DNA of 64,000 bases from JAKQDH01 sp029558835 (GCA_035356615.1 DAOQSN010000029.1:1-64000); one strand, 5' to 3'; shown: positions 51,573-61,455, counted from the first letter of the stretch. Notes: a model not told the origin generated them from the letters alone. Made by a program: numbers and translations.

Positions 51573-53411
51573 ATGCGCATGGAGTCACGCTGGTTCACGC
51601 GCCTGCATGCGGCGGAATTGCTGGTCGTGTTCCTGATCGGCGCGGCCGGCATGCGCTTCCTGTTCTCCGGCACCGGCTGGGGTACGGAGCTGCGTCCCAA
51701 CCTGGCGGGCAACGACTGCTTCTACCACGTCAAGATGGCCGTGCTGTTCCCGGAGGTGCCGCTCGCTGACGAGTTTCCCTGGCTGTCGCAGACGATCTTC
51801 AAGGCGCGGCACGTCAACCACCGCTGGGGGTTTCATGCCTACCTGGCGCCGTTCGTACGCATCGCGCACGCCCTGTGGGGTGACTACATTCCCGGCGCGC
51901 GGGTGGCCATGTGCGTATCGTTCGGGCTGGTGGTGTTGCTGGCGCAGCTCATTCTGATGAGCGAACGCGTGCGGTTTCGCTGGATGTGGCTGGCGTTATT
52001 GATGGCGCTGCCGGCGGACTTCTACCTGCGGCAGGCGTATGCCCGGCCGATCGGGCCGTCGCTGGTGTGCCTCCTGCTGGGCTGCTACTTCCTGCTGCGG
52101 GGGCGCTACGTGCTGCTGGCCCTGTCGATCGTGCTGTACACGCAGATGTACCTGGGCTCGTTCTTTCTGGTCATCGTAGCGGGCATTCACTTCGTCAGCG
52201 GGCTGTTGCAGCGGCCCCAGCCCATGTTTGACTGGCGGCTGATCGTCTGGGTAGCGATCGGTTCCACGGTGGGCGTTGTGGTTCATCCGCACTTCCCGGA
52301 GAGCCTGCCGTTTCTGGAGACGCAGATTTTCGGCAGTGGCTTGACGCCGGAGATTCGGGTGGGACGGGAGTGGTACGCCTACGAGAACGTCTGGAGCTTC
52401 GCCAACCAGATGGGCGTGCCACTGAGCATGCTGGCGGCCGCGCTGGCGCTGCGGTTGCGGCTGGGGCGCCGGCTGACGCGCAACCAGTGGACGCTGCTGG
52501 TGGCCAACTTCTTCTTCCTGCTGCTGACGCTGAAGGCGCGGCGGTTCGTGGAGTATTGGCCGGTGTTCGCGGTGCTATCGGCGGCGACTCTGGTCAGCCC
52601 GCTGTTCGGGGCGGAACCCGCGCGGGACGCCCGGAGTGTGCCGGGCCGCACGCGCAGCGGACCGGTGTGGCTGATCCCGCCCGCGGCTATGCTGGCCGTG
52701 CTTGGGGCGTTCTTCACCGTGCGGTATCTGCCGTCGCAGTATACAGACCTGCTCGCGTGGTGGTTGATCTGGCTGGCCGCGGGGTTGGCGATGCTGCTCG
52801 TCAGTCTGCGCCGGGCGGCCGTTCAGCGACCGAAGGTGCGTCTCGCTCAGCACGTGGTCATGGGCGTCAGCACAATGGCGGCGGTGCTGTCGCTGTGGTT
52901 CCTGGCGGCCGGGCCTGTGTATACCGCGGTGCGCAACATGGCCAAAGGCAAGTACGACCTGAACGAAGTGGAGGCGACGATGGCGGCCGTGGAGGCCCTT
53001 TCACAACCTGGCGACGTGGTTTTCACCGATGACTGGGACATCTTCACGGTGTTCTTCTACTTCAACGACAAGAACTACTACATCGTCGGGCTGGACCCGG
53101 TATTCGGCTATCGGTACGACCCGGAGATGCGTGAGCGTTACGTGAAGATCACGCGTGGCGAGGCCCCCTGCCCGGCGACGGTGGAAGTGCCGCAGGGCGG
53201 CAAGCTGGTGCCGCACACCATCGAGGTAACACTCGAGGACATCCGCGACCGGTTCAACGCCCGCTTCGTAGTGGTGGACCGCGAGCACCAAGGGCTCGCC
53301 CGCAAGCTGGACCGCGCTGCGGACCTCGCCCGCCAGGTCTACCCGCCGCCGGCCGGCAGCAGGGCCCCGCTACCGCCCTATCGAGTCTACGAAATGCTGA
53401 ACTCACAGTAA
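51573..53411 (+). CDS. GT-C-like multi-pass membrane glycosyltransferase
   Basis: This 612-residue protein has about eleven membrane helices and a C-terminal soluble domain of ~180 residues. The first outer loop has LRPNLAGNDCFYHVKMAVLFPEVPL, where an Asp and His before the second helix recall the 'DxxYH' catalytic loop of STT3/AglB oligosaccharyltransferases. The segment FYLRQAYARPIGPSLVCLLLG also suits the superfamily. The C-terminal part (FTDDWDIFTVFFYFNDKNYYIVGLDP) might bind acceptor. The STT3 WWDYG motif is not seen, so oligosaccharyltransferase activity is uncertain. ATG at 51573 is chosen. Confidence 0.72.
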   Translation: MRMESRWFTRLHAAELLVVFLIGAAGMRFLFSGTGWGTELRPNLAGNDCFYHVKMAVLFPEVPLADEFPWLSQTIFKARHVNHRWGFHAYLAPFVRIAHALWGDYIPGARVAMCVSFGLVVLLAQLILMSERVRFRWMWLALLMALPADFYLRQAYARPIGPSLVCLLLGCYFLLRGRYVLLALSIVLYTQMYLGSFFLVIVAGIHFVSGLLQRPQPMFDWRLIVWVAIGSTVGVVVHPHFPESLPFLETQIFGSGLTPEIRVGREWYAYENVWSFANQMGVPLSMLAAALALRLRLGRRLTRNQWTLLVANFFFLLLTLKARRFVEYWPVFAVLSAATLVSPLFGAEPARDARSVPGRTRSGPVWLIPPAAMLAVLGAFFTVRYLPSQYTDLLAWWLIWLAAGLAMLLVSLRRAAVQRPKVRLAQHVVMGVSTMAAVLSLWFLAAGPVYTAVRNMAKGKYDLNEVEATMAAVEALSQPGDVVFTDDWDIFTVFFYFNDKNYYIVGLDPVFGYRYDPEMRERYVKITRGEAPCPATVEVPQGGKLVPHTIEVTLEDIRDRFNARFVVVDREHQGLARKLDRAADLARQVYPPPAGSRAPLPPYRVYEMLNSQ

Positions 53412-53511
53412 GACCGGAGCGCAGGCCGGCAACCCAGATCTGTCTTGCCTCCGTGCCGTTCTCGGATGCCACCTGTGCGCAGGGGGACCCCGGCACCCCG
53501 GGACGTCGTGC

Positions 53512-55743
53512 TCAGGGGTTCACGACCAACTCAAAACGTGCAATGTGTTCCTGAGGTCCGCCGTGCTGGGGCGATACGGAGCTGTCCTCGACGCGCACAT
53601 CGAAGTAGAACACGCCGCTAGAGGCGGGTACGCCGCTGATGCAGCCGTCCGCGCCCACGCTCAAGCCTGCGGGCAGGCCCGTCCATTGGGAGTCGTGATT
53701 GCCGGGGTACTCACCCCAGTGGTACGGTGGGGTTCCGCCGACGGCTTGGACCTGAAAGGTGTACGGGTTGCCGCGTTGGGCAGGGGCCGGCGACCCCCAC
53801 GGATGTACGAACCCCACCATCGTCAGCCCGCGTTCTTCGGCCAGCAGGGCGCCCAGGTCAGCCTTCACTTCCCCGAAGGCAGGGTTGGCGTGCTGGCTCT
53901 GCAACTCGTAAGGGTCCGTCTGCAGATCATAGAGCTCGTCTACCCAGACTCCGTTCCACAGGTAGTCGTACAGCACGTACTTCCAGCCCTGCTGTCGGAT
54001 CGCCCCCCAACTGGTAGCCAGTGTCGGCTTATCCAGACGATAGAACTCCAACAGGAGCGAGTCCCTCCAGGGCGCCTGCGCGTCCTCAATGACCTCCACC
54101 AGGCTTGAGCCGTTGCTCAAGGGAGTCTCCGTGATCTCCTCCTTGGTGTAGCCCGCCAGGTGCAGGATGGTGGCGGGCACGTCCAGGTCCGCCGCCACAA
54201 GCTGGTTTCGCGTCCCGGGATCAGCGCCGGGCATGCGGATCACCAGCGGCACGCGGATGGACTCCTCGTAGGGCCAGCACTTGGAGAAACGCTTGTGTTC
54301 TCCCCACATCTCGCCGTTGTCGGACGTGAAGATCACCACGGTGTTGTCCCGGAGCCAGGGGTCCTGGTCCAGGGTGGTGCAGATGCTGCCCACCATGCGG
54401 TCCACCGCCCGCAGGCAGCGCAGCATGTCGGCGAAGAACTGGTCCGGGCTGCGGTTGCCCGAGGCGTAGGGGAAGTGCCCGGTGTAGTACCGGCTGAAAG
54501 TCGGTTCGACGTAGTTACGCAAGTGCCACGGCTTGTCGCTGACGTCCTCTTCGCCCCAGGCCCGTCCCCGGTATTCAAACCCGGGAAACAACTGGGCATC
54601 TTCCGGAGCGGGCGTGGCGGGGTCATGGGGCGCATACGGAGCGAGGAAGAGGAAGAAAGGCACCTGCCGCAGGGCGGCGTCCTCCAGATAGGCCAGACTC
54701 AGGTCTTCCTGCAAGTGCGTGAGGTAGGGCATCACGCCGACTGCCCGTTGCAGCTTAGCCACATCGACCAGGTCCACATCCCCGTCGCTGTCCAGGTCAA
54801 AGAAGCTACAGTCCGGACCGCAGGGGACGCCCGGTCCCGACAGACAGGGGACGGCATACTTGAAGTCATCCTTGTCGATGGACCCGCTGTGCGTGTAGTC
54901 ACCTGCACACGTGTACAGCCCCCGGACAACCGAGGAAACCGAGGGCGGGAAGCCCTGAGCTTCCTGCACCGCGAGAAACTCTTCCAGCCCGGAAAACGGC
55001 CTGGGCAACATGATGTCCAGCGGCGTCAGCAGCCCACGTTCCGGTCCTGCGGTTGAACTCGAGCCGATCGTGAGTTCCTGCCCCAGGTAGTTGGAGTTCC
55101 AGCATTGCATCCACGTGCTCCACCCCGGGGGCACGTAATGGCGGCCGGAGATGTACTGGCCGCTGGGATTGTAGCCGGTGATGCGCGCGGAGTCGTTGAT
55201 GTACTTTCCCAGGAAGGCCGTCCGGTATCCCCGGTCTTGCAGGAGGGTCGCCAGACTCCGGTTGTCATGGAACCGGGTCGCTCCCCCGCAGGGGAGCTCA
55301 TTGGTAAGCACCCCCGTATGGCGGGCGTAGAATCCACCCGAGAGAATGGAAGCGCGGGAGGGCGCGCAGATCGGCGAGGTGACGAAAGTCTGGGCAAACA
55401 GGATCCCCGACGTCAGCAGATGTGCTTCGACGTTCGGCATCACCTCCTGAGGCATGTACTGCGGGGCGACGCCGGCCAACGTATCCCAACGCTGGTCGTC
55501 GGTCATGATGTAGATGATGTTGGGTTGCGTAGGCAGCCTGGGTCGGTGCCTGTGCACCTCCACCGCGCTGTGCTCGGCGTCGCGGTGCGAAGTGGAGGTG
55601 GCAGCGGCCGCGCCGCGGGCAAGGGGCCCGGCCTCGCTCGAGGTCGCTTGCTTCTCCGGGCCACCCGCGGGCACGCGTCCTCCGGCAATTGCGCAGACCA
55701 GCAACCACAGCGATGCTTTGCCCCACGGCTGTTTGGGTGACAT
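53512..55743 (-). CDS. Secreted sulfatase with inserted dockerin-like EF-hand pair and Ig-like C-terminus
   Basis: This 743-residue sulfatase hydrolyses sulfate esters, probably on polysaccharides. After a signal peptide and ~50 low-complexity residues come the metal pair Asp82-Asp83 (IYIMTDDQRWDT) and the formylglycine site Cys126 in CAPSRASILSG. Later motifs are GKYIND, YAPHDPA and FTSDNGEMWGEHKRF. At ~281-333, inside the sulfatase fold, sits a dockerin-like pair (DYTHSGSIDKDDF, DLDSDGDVDLVDVAKLQRAVG) that sulfatases normally lack. The last ~90 residues resemble a putative-Ig (He_PIG) module (LPAGLSVGADGCISGVPASSGVF). No maturation enzyme or other polysaccharide gene adjoins it. Confidence 0.92.
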   Translation of the reverse strand: MSPKQPWGKASLWLLVCAIAGGRVPAGGPEKQATSSEAGPLARGAAAATSTSHRDAEHSAVEVHRHRPRLPTQPNIIYIMTDDQRWDTLAGVAPQYMPQEVMPNVEAHLLTSGILFAQTFVTSPICAPSRASILSGGFYARHTGVLTNELPCGGATRFHDNRSLATLLQDRGYRTAFLGKYINDSARITGYNPSGQYISGRHYVPPGWSTWMQCWNSNYLGQELTIGSSSTAGPERGLLTPLDIMLPRPFSGLEEFLAVQEAQGFPPSVSSVVRGLYTCAGDYTHSGSIDKDDFKYAVPCLSGPGVPCGPDCSFFDLDSDGDVDLVDVAKLQRAVGVMPYLTHLQEDLSLAYLEDAALRQVPFFLFLAPYAPHDPATPAPEDAQLFPGFEYRGRAWGEEDVSDKPWHLRNYVEPTFSRYYTGHFPYASGNRSPDQFFADMLRCLRAVDRMVGSICTTLDQDPWLRDNTVVIFTSDNGEMWGEHKRFSKCWPYEESIRVPLVIRMPGADPGTRNQLVAADLDVPATILHLAGYTKEEITETPLSNGSSLVEVIEDAQAPWRDSLLLEFYRLDKPTLATSWGAIRQQGWKYVLYDYLWNGVWVDELYDLQTDPYELQSQHANPAFGEVKADLGALLAEERGLTMVGFVHPWGSPAPAQRGNPYTFQVQAVGGTPPYHWGEYPGNHDSQWTGLPAGLSVGADGCISGVPASSGVFYFDVRVEDSSVSPQHGGPQEHIARFELVVNP

Positions 55744-56236
55744 GGTCCGTGCGCTCCTCGTCTACACCGAAACCCCTGCGTCAGTTCGAACGCAGACGCT
55801 ACGCGCCGCCTGAAGCGCTTGAACTGATAAGCCGCGCAGACGCTGGCCCTACGACGTGGCCTTGGTACCGACAGACACGCAGTCCACCGACGTTCCGCAG
55901 AGCGGTGTCCCTGCACTTCGCGGCACCCCCCCGCCTCTGCCTCCGCAACTTCGGAGTACGGGAACCTCAAGGGCGATTCTAGCAAAAACGGAGGACTCGC
56001 GTCAACGTCCCTCTCACAACCTGTTGATACGCAAGACCTTATGGCTCTGATGCCCGTCAACTCGCCACCAGGATCCCACCGAACCGGTCGCGTCGGAGAC
56101 GGCGCGGACGCACCTCCGAAGTGAGCGCGCCGGTCTCCGCTGCCCGCGACAGCCGGCTTCGAGATGCCGCGCGAGCAAGAGCACCGGCTCCAGGACGCTT
56201 GGCCGCGTACGTCGTCGGGGGCTCCCTCGGTAGCAC
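55744..56236. other. Intergenic, nothing recognised
   Basis: This spacer lies upstream of the sulfatase and downstream of tRNA-Leu. No family resemblance, repeat family or RNA gene was seen. Confidence 0.4.
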
Positions 56237-56319
56237 TGGGCGAGGCGGGACTCGAACCCGCACGTCCTTGCGGACAGGGGATTTTAAGTCCCCAGCGTCT
56301 GCCATTCCGCCACTCGCCC
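56237..56319 (-). tRNA. tRNA-Leu(UAA)
   Basis: The acceptor stem GGGCGAG/CTCGCCC has discriminator A. The anticodon stem-loop GGGGACTTAAAATCCCC carries TAA. The class II variable arm is GTCCGCAAGGAC and the T-arm is GCGGGTTCGAGTCCCGC. The length is 83 nt with no encoded CCA. Confidence 0.96.
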
Positions 56320-57090
56320 GGCGGGACCGTAAGACGACTACGCCAAGTCGGAGCGCTTCGCAAGAGTGGCCCGCTTTGCTTCGCGTGGCGGCGTGCTTGG
56401 CGGCCGGTGGAGGCAGTCCAGGTCCGATCCGGGTGGCCCGAGGACCCGAACACCAGGCGGGTACCACGTTGGCCGCGGGGGAGCCACCGGCCTGGGGCAA
56501 CGTGACCCTCCGGAGCACAGTGAATGGGCGGGGTGATTCGCGTCGCGCCCGAGCCTGGCCTCCGGCAATCGTGATCCGTCGGTTTGTCCCACGGGCCGCG
56601 TCCCCCCTGCTGGTGGCGGCTTGGCCAGGACTGGGGCGGCGACTGGTAGCTCTCCAGTTGTCGGACTTTGTCGGCGGCGGCTTTTCTTTCGCGCTCGGGC
56701 TGCCACCAAGTGGCCTATAATGGGGAAGGCACTACGTTTATTCATGGTTCTGCGTTGCACTCGCCAGGGAGGGAGCGTGCTGCGCTTCTGAGTAGGCCCG
56801 CGCAGACGGGAGAGTGGGCGGCTGGCATGCCCGAACCGACGGCGCCTGTCTGGCGGCAGGCAGGTCGGCATGCGGTTGGAGACGGCAGGGTCGGGCACGG
56901 GAGCAAGCATGGCGACGCTGCGCTTGGCCATGCCGCCCTGCACTGGCCGTCGGCTTCCCAATGAAATGGTGCCATGGGGCTGACAGCGTACGCGCGGCGC
57001 CGGGTGATGGACGTGCAGGGGGTGGCGGGGGTTCTTCGGTTTGGCTCATCCTGAGGTGCCCGTTGTTGCCCGATGGCAAGGGGGAGACTC
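56320..57090. other. Intergenic with family B element copy 2
   Basis: No gene is supported. A diverged and longer family B element occupies 56823-56939: it starts GCTGGCATGCCCGAACC, has an internal GGCGGCAGGCAGG hairpin, and ends CGCTTGGCCATGCCGCC. The rest has no recognised feature. Confidence 0.5.
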
Positions 57091-59910
57091 ATGGCAGGAG
57101 TGATGATGCCGATGCTGGGCGGGGTGCTGGTTTCGACGTTGATCGCGGTGGCGGGATTCCCGGCCCCGGCAGACGGCTCCGGTGTTGAGGAGGAGTCGGC
57201 GGGGTGGCGGACCGCGCCGACGGGTGGCGCTGCCGATCCCTTTCGGGGGCCGCACGAGGTCGTGGGCGATCCGTACGTGCAGGTCCCGCGCGAGCAACAG
57301 CGCGTGACGCCCGCCGTCCGTCATCGCCGCGGGCAGTACGTCAGCATCCAGGTGAACGTGGACGCCGACGGCCACAACATCGTGGGCGATGCCGCCAACG
57401 AGCCGTCGATCGCCGTAGACCCCCATGACCCGGACCGGATGGTCATCGGGTGGCGGCAGTTCAACACCGTGGCCAGCAACTTCCGTCAGGCGGGGTGGGC
57501 CTACACGAGCGACGGCGGTGCCACCTGGACCTTTCCCGGCGTGATTGACCCGGGGGTGTTCCGCTCCGACCCCGTCGTCGATGTGAACGCCGACGGCATC
57601 TTCTTCTACAACAGTCTCACCGTCGCGGGTTCGCTTTATCTGTGCCACGTGTTCCGCTCGGAGGATGGCGGGGCGTCCTGGGGGACGACCGCGTACGCCT
57701 ACGGCGGCGACAAGCAATGGCAGGTGATCGACACTACCGACGGCGTGGGGCGCAACAACATTTACGCCAACTGGACGAGGGCCTACAGCATTTGCAGCGG
57801 GAGCTTCACGCGCTCGTATGACGGCGGGGTCAGCTTCGTGGATTGCACGAATGTTCCCGGCAGTCCCTCCTGGGGCACCCTGGCCGTGGGACCCACCGGC
57901 GACCTGTACGTCAGCGGCAACGGGTTTGTGGTGACAAAGTCCACGACTATGAAATACGCGGGCCAGCCCGCCCAGTGGGACTTCTCCCGCACTGTGAATC
58001 TGGATGGCAGCATGGTGATGTCGGCCGGGCCCAACCCCGGCGGCCTCCTCGGCCAGAACTGGATCGCAGTGGACCACTCCGACGGGCCCACGCACGGCTA
58101 TGTGTACATGGTCTGTTCGGTGGAACGCGACTCGAACCCCGACCCGCTCGACGTCATGTTCGCGCGCAGCACGGACGGCGGCTGGACCTGGAGCGCCCCC
58201 GTCCGCATCAATGACGACCCCGGCACTTCCGCCTGGCAATGGTTCGCCACGATGTCGGTTGCCCCGAACGGGCGAATCGACGTGGTGTGGGCGGACACCC
58301 GCAACGACCCCGGAGGCTACCTGTCCGAACTGTACTACTCGTATTCGGCGGACGGCGGCGTGCACTGGTCGCCCAATACGCCCCTGACTCCACCGTTTGA
58401 TCCCCACGTCGGCTGGCCCCACCAGAACAAACTCGGCGATTACTACGACATGTGGTCGGACGATGTGGGGGTGAGCCTGGCTTACGCGGCCACCTTCAAC
58501 AACGAACAGGACGTCTACTTCCTTCGCATCAGCGTGGACTGCAACGACAACGGGACTTACGATCTGCTGGACATATCCGCCGGGACCAGCTTCGACTGCA
58601 ACGAGAACTGGGTTCCCGATGAGTGCGACATCGCGGACGGTTCCAGTTGGGACGATGATCTCAACGGAGTACCGGACGAATGCGAGGTAACGCGGTATTA
58701 CGTGAAGGCCGACGCCACCGGTACCGGGCACGGGACGAGTTGGACCGATGCCTACACGTCGCTCAAGCCCGCCTTGGACAGCGCGGCTCAGCCCTGTAGC
58801 CCGGTGACGGAAGTGTGGGTCGCCGAGGGTACCTACACGCCCGGCGTTACCCGCGCCGCCACCTTCACCTTGGGCAGTGGGGTCGCGGTCTATGGCGGCT
58901 TCACCGGCGTGGAGACGGACGTCAGCCAGCGTGACCCCGTACGCCACGTCACCATCCTCAGCGGCGATCTCAACGGCGACGACGGTCCCGGCTTCACCAA
59001 CATCAGCGACAACAGCCATCACGTCGTGACGGCCAGCGGCACCGACGCCACCGCGCTGCTGGACGGCTTCGTCATCCGCGGCGGCAACCCCACGGGCGCC
59101 ACGACCATCAACGGCGGCGGCATCCTCAACGTCGGCGGCCACGCCATCTTCCGCAACTGCCGTATCCTGAACAACAGCGGCAACCAGGGTAGCGGCATGT
59201 ACAACACCACCAGCGCGGGCCCCACGCTCATCAACTGCGCCTTCAGCGGCAACTCGGCGGCCGTGGGGACGTTGGCCGCTGTCAGCAGCTCCACGCTCAC
59301 GATCATTCATGGCACGCTTGCCGGCAACACGGCCCTGGTGGGCGCGGGCCTCTTCCTCGCCGGATCGACCTCCGTGGCGACGGCGACCAGTTGCGTGCTG
59401 TGGGGCAATACCGATAACAGCGGCAGCGGGCAGTCTTCGCAGGTGTATGTCAACAGCGGGACGGTCGCCCTCAACTACAGTTGTGTGCAGGGCTGGACGG
59501 GCAGCCTCGGCGGCACGGGTAACACCGGCGCGGACCCGTTGCTCATCGATATCGACGGGGCGGACAACCTACCGGGCACCCTGGATGACAACCTGCGTTT
59601 GTCCGCAGGCTCATCGGGCATCAACACCGGTGACCCGGGGTTCGTGCCTGCTCCCGAGGACCGCGACCTCGATGGTCACGCCCGGCTGCTGTGCAGCCGG
59701 GTGGACATGGGCGCCTACGAGTTCGGGATCGGCGATTACGATTGCGATCAGGATGTCGATCTGGCGGACGTGGCCGCGCTGCAGAACTGCTTCACCGGCA
59801 CCGCGGGCGGAGCCTACTCCGCCGGGTGCGAGGCGGTGGACTTCGACCTCGATGGCCGGGTCGATGCGCAGGACTTCGCAGGCTTCCAAGCCCTCCTCGC
59901 CGGTCCGTGA
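57091..59910 (+). CDS. Secreted sialidase-like propeller / beta-helix protein with dockerin-like tail
   Basis: This 939-residue protein starts with a signal peptide (MLGGVLVSTLIAVAGFPAPA). Residues ~60-480 form a sialidase-type propeller with Asp-box-like repeats (YTSDGGATWTF, FRSEDGGASWG, RSYDGGVSF, RSTDGGWTW, YSADGGVHWS). A calcium-repeat stretch follows (DCNDNGTYDLLDI, DCNENWVPDECDI, DDDLNGVPDECE). Residues ~540-840 are a right-handed beta-helix region (YYVKADATGTGHGTSWTDAYTSL, NGGGILNVGGHAIFRNCRI). The end is a dockerin-like EF-hand pair (DYDCDQDVDLADVAALQNCF, DFDLDGRVDAQDFAGFQALL). The catalytic Arg triad of true sialidases is not evident. GGGGGAG lies just before the ATG at 57091. Confidence 0.85.
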   Translation: MAGVMMPMLGGVLVSTLIAVAGFPAPADGSGVEEESAGWRTAPTGGAADPFRGPHEVVGDPYVQVPREQQRVTPAVRHRRGQYVSIQVNVDADGHNIVGDAANEPSIAVDPHDPDRMVIGWRQFNTVASNFRQAGWAYTSDGGATWTFPGVIDPGVFRSDPVVDVNADGIFFYNSLTVAGSLYLCHVFRSEDGGASWGTTAYAYGGDKQWQVIDTTDGVGRNNIYANWTRAYSICSGSFTRSYDGGVSFVDCTNVPGSPSWGTLAVGPTGDLYVSGNGFVVTKSTTMKYAGQPAQWDFSRTVNLDGSMVMSAGPNPGGLLGQNWIAVDHSDGPTHGYVYMVCSVERDSNPDPLDVMFARSTDGGWTWSAPVRINDDPGTSAWQWFATMSVAPNGRIDVVWADTRNDPGGYLSELYYSYSADGGVHWSPNTPLTPPFDPHVGWPHQNKLGDYYDMWSDDVGVSLAYAATFNNEQDVYFLRISVDCNDNGTYDLLDISAGTSFDCNENWVPDECDIADGSSWDDDLNGVPDECEVTRYYVKADATGTGHGTSWTDAYTSLKPALDSAAQPCSPVTEVWVAEGTYTPGVTRAATFTLGSGVAVYGGFTGVETDVSQRDPVRHVTILSGDLNGDDGPGFTNISDNSHHVVTASGTDATALLDGFVIRGGNPTGATTINGGGILNVGGHAIFRNCRILNNSGNQGSGMYNTTSAGPTLINCAFSGNSAAVGTLAAVSSSTLTIIHGTLAGNTALVGAGLFLAGSTSVATATSCVLWGNTDNSGSGQSSQVYVNSGTVALNYSCVQGWTGSLGGTGNTGADPLLIDIDGADNLPGTLDDNLRLSAGSSGINTGDPGFVPAPEDRDLDGHARLLCSRVDMGAYEFGIGDYDCDQDVDLADVAALQNCFTGTAGGAYSAGCEAVDFDLDGRVDAQDFAGFQALLAGP

Positions 59911-59979
59911 TCGAGAGGCCCTTTCAAGACGCTTCTTGAGCCGCAAGCTTCATAGAACCACGCAAAAGGGAAAGCAGTA

Positions 59980-60077
59980 GGGTGGCATGCCCAAGCCGAA
60001 GGCGCCGGCATGCTGTCGCAGGAGCCGGCCGCCCCCCGCGGAACGGCATGGCGGCGCTGCGCTTGGCCATGCCACCC
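59980..60077. repeat. MITE-like element, family B copy 3
   Basis: A 98-bp unit with near-perfect terminal inverted repeats: GGGTGGCATGCCCAAGC on the left and GCTTGGCCATGCCACCC on the right (one mismatch). It shares GAAGGCGCCGGCATGCTGT with copy 1 at 35311. It sits between the convergent propeller and glycosylase genes. Confidence 0.75.
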
Positions 60078-60090
60078 GTTCTTCCAACCG

Positions 60091-60831
60091 TCACTCTTCC
60101 CGCCGCGCAGAGCCACTCAGTCGGATGCCGAGCGCGGTGAGCTGCGCCGTCGCCTGGGCGGCCCAGTTGCGGTTGGCGGTGGGACTGGCGGGGCTGGGAT
60201 GCGGAATCCGGCCGATCGCCACGTCGACCTCGTGCAACGCAGCGTGGGCCCGGGTCTCGGCGAAGCGCCCGATGCCGATCACCCAGCGCGGCTGAAGGCA
60301 CTCGACGAGTTGCCGCAGGGCCTCATCGCAGGCGGCAAAGAGCGACTCGCGTTCGTCGGCCGGCAGCTTGTCCGGCGTGCGGTTGCGGCCGCCCGCCTCC
60401 AGGAAGCACAGCGGGCAGTAGTTGGCGACAAAGAACCGGCGGAAGAAACGCGGCGGCGTGCCGAACGTGTCGCGGGCCCAGCCCCACAGGCGCTGGCCGC
60501 TGACCTCGCGCCGCGAACAGGCCAGCCCGAGCACCGGCCGGCGGGGGTGCTCGTGCCGCGGCCGGCCGACGGGTGCATCCAGCCGCAACCAGTCCCTCAC
60601 AGCCGACACTTCACCGAACGGCACGCCCGTCTGGGCCATGCCCCAGGGACCCGGGTTCATACCTAGCAGCACGACCTCCTTACGTCCCCGGCCGTAGCGT
60701 TCCAGGTACTGCGCGTGCATCTTCCGGGCATAGTCAAGGGGGTTGTAGACGTAGGCCACCGGCAGCCCGAAGGCCATGCCGGCCGTCCTCGCCGCCAGGG
60801 CCGCGATCACCTGAGCCGAAGATACCCCCAC
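60091..60831 (-). CDS. SMUG1-type single-strand-selective uracil-DNA glycosylase
   Basis: This base-excision repair enzyme removes uracil and related bases from DNA. The signature LLGMNPGPWGMAQTGVPFGE is the SMUG1 active-site motif, and the second motif GRIPHPSPASPTANRNW carries the His-Pro-Ser loop. The middle part has FFVANYCPLCFLEAGGRNRTP. GTG at 60831 is chosen (246 residues), because the longer frame to 60930 would abut the divergent gene and leave no promoter room. The enzyme is common in animals and patchy in bacteria. Confidence 0.9.
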   Translation of the reverse strand: MGVSSAQVIAALAARTAGMAFGLPVAYVYNPLDYARKMHAQYLERYGRGRKEVVLLGMNPGPWGMAQTGVPFGEVSAVRDWLRLDAPVGRPRHEHPRRPVLGLACSRREVSGQRLWGWARDTFGTPPRFFRRFFVANYCPLCFLEAGGRNRTPDKLPADERESLFAACDEALRQLVECLQPRWVIGIGRFAETRAHAALHEVDVAIGRIPHPSPASPTANRNWAAQATAQLTALGIRLSGSARREE

Positions 60832-60945
60832 TTTGCCCGCCGCCCTTCCCGCGCCCGCTCCTGAGACCGGGTCCAGATAGCCCCTGGCAGTCGCGGACTG
60901 GGAGTGTAGAATATAGCAGGCAGGTCGCAAGTGAGGGCACGGGAC

Positions 60946-61455
60946 ATGTCGGCCCTATCCACAATCTGGACGGTGGGACACAGCTCGGTGGAGTTGGATG
61001 ACCTCTTCCGCTTGCTGCGCCGGCACGACATCGAGATGCTCGTGGATGTGCGGAGCACGCCGTACAGCCGCTATGCGCCTCAGGCGAATCGCGAGGTCCT
61101 GGAGCGGGCGTGCGCGGACCAGGGGTTGGCGTATCGGTACCGGGGTGAGCACCTGGGTGGCCGGCCCGCGGACCCCGCCTGCCGCGACGCCAAAGGCAAC
61201 CCGGATTACGAGGCCGTGCGTCAGACGCCGGCCTTCAGCGCAGCCTTGGCGGCGCTGGTCGCTGACGCCTACTCCAATCGCCTCTGCCTGCTGTGCGCCG
61301 AAGAAGACCCGGCGCGCTGTCACCGCACGTTGCTCGTCGGCAAGGCGCTGACCCGGACCGGCCACGAAGTGCTGCACCTGAGGCACGACGGCAGCGTCGA
61401 GACGCAGGCGGAAGTCGAGCGACGGCGAACCGGCGGGCAGCTTACGCCTTCCTGA
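60946..61455 (+). CDS. DUF488 domain protein
   Basis: This 169-residue protein starts with IWTVGHSSVELDDLFRLLRRHDIEMLVDVRSTPYSRYAPQAN and has the family motif LCAEEDPARCHRTLL. Both are diagnostic of DUF488, a small alpha/beta family of unknown activity with conserved Cys and His residues. It is divergently placed against the uracil-DNA glycosylase gene, and a shared promoter region is likely. ATG at 60946 is chosen over the one five codons upstream. Confidence 0.9.
   Translation: MSALSTIWTVGHSSVELDDLFRLLRRHDIEMLVDVRSTPYSRYAPQANREVLERACADQGLAYRYRGEHLGGRPADPACRDAKGNPDYEAVRQTPAFSAALAALVADAYSNRLCLLCAEEDPARCHRTLLVGKALTRTGHEVLHLRHDGSVETQAEVERRRTGGQLTPS

Noticed and set aside
57046..59310. Long antisense frame opposite the sialidase-like protein
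   Set aside because: Low-complexity Val/Ala/Gly/Arg composition with no domains. The plus strand has a signal peptide, Asp-box repeats and a dockerin-like tail.
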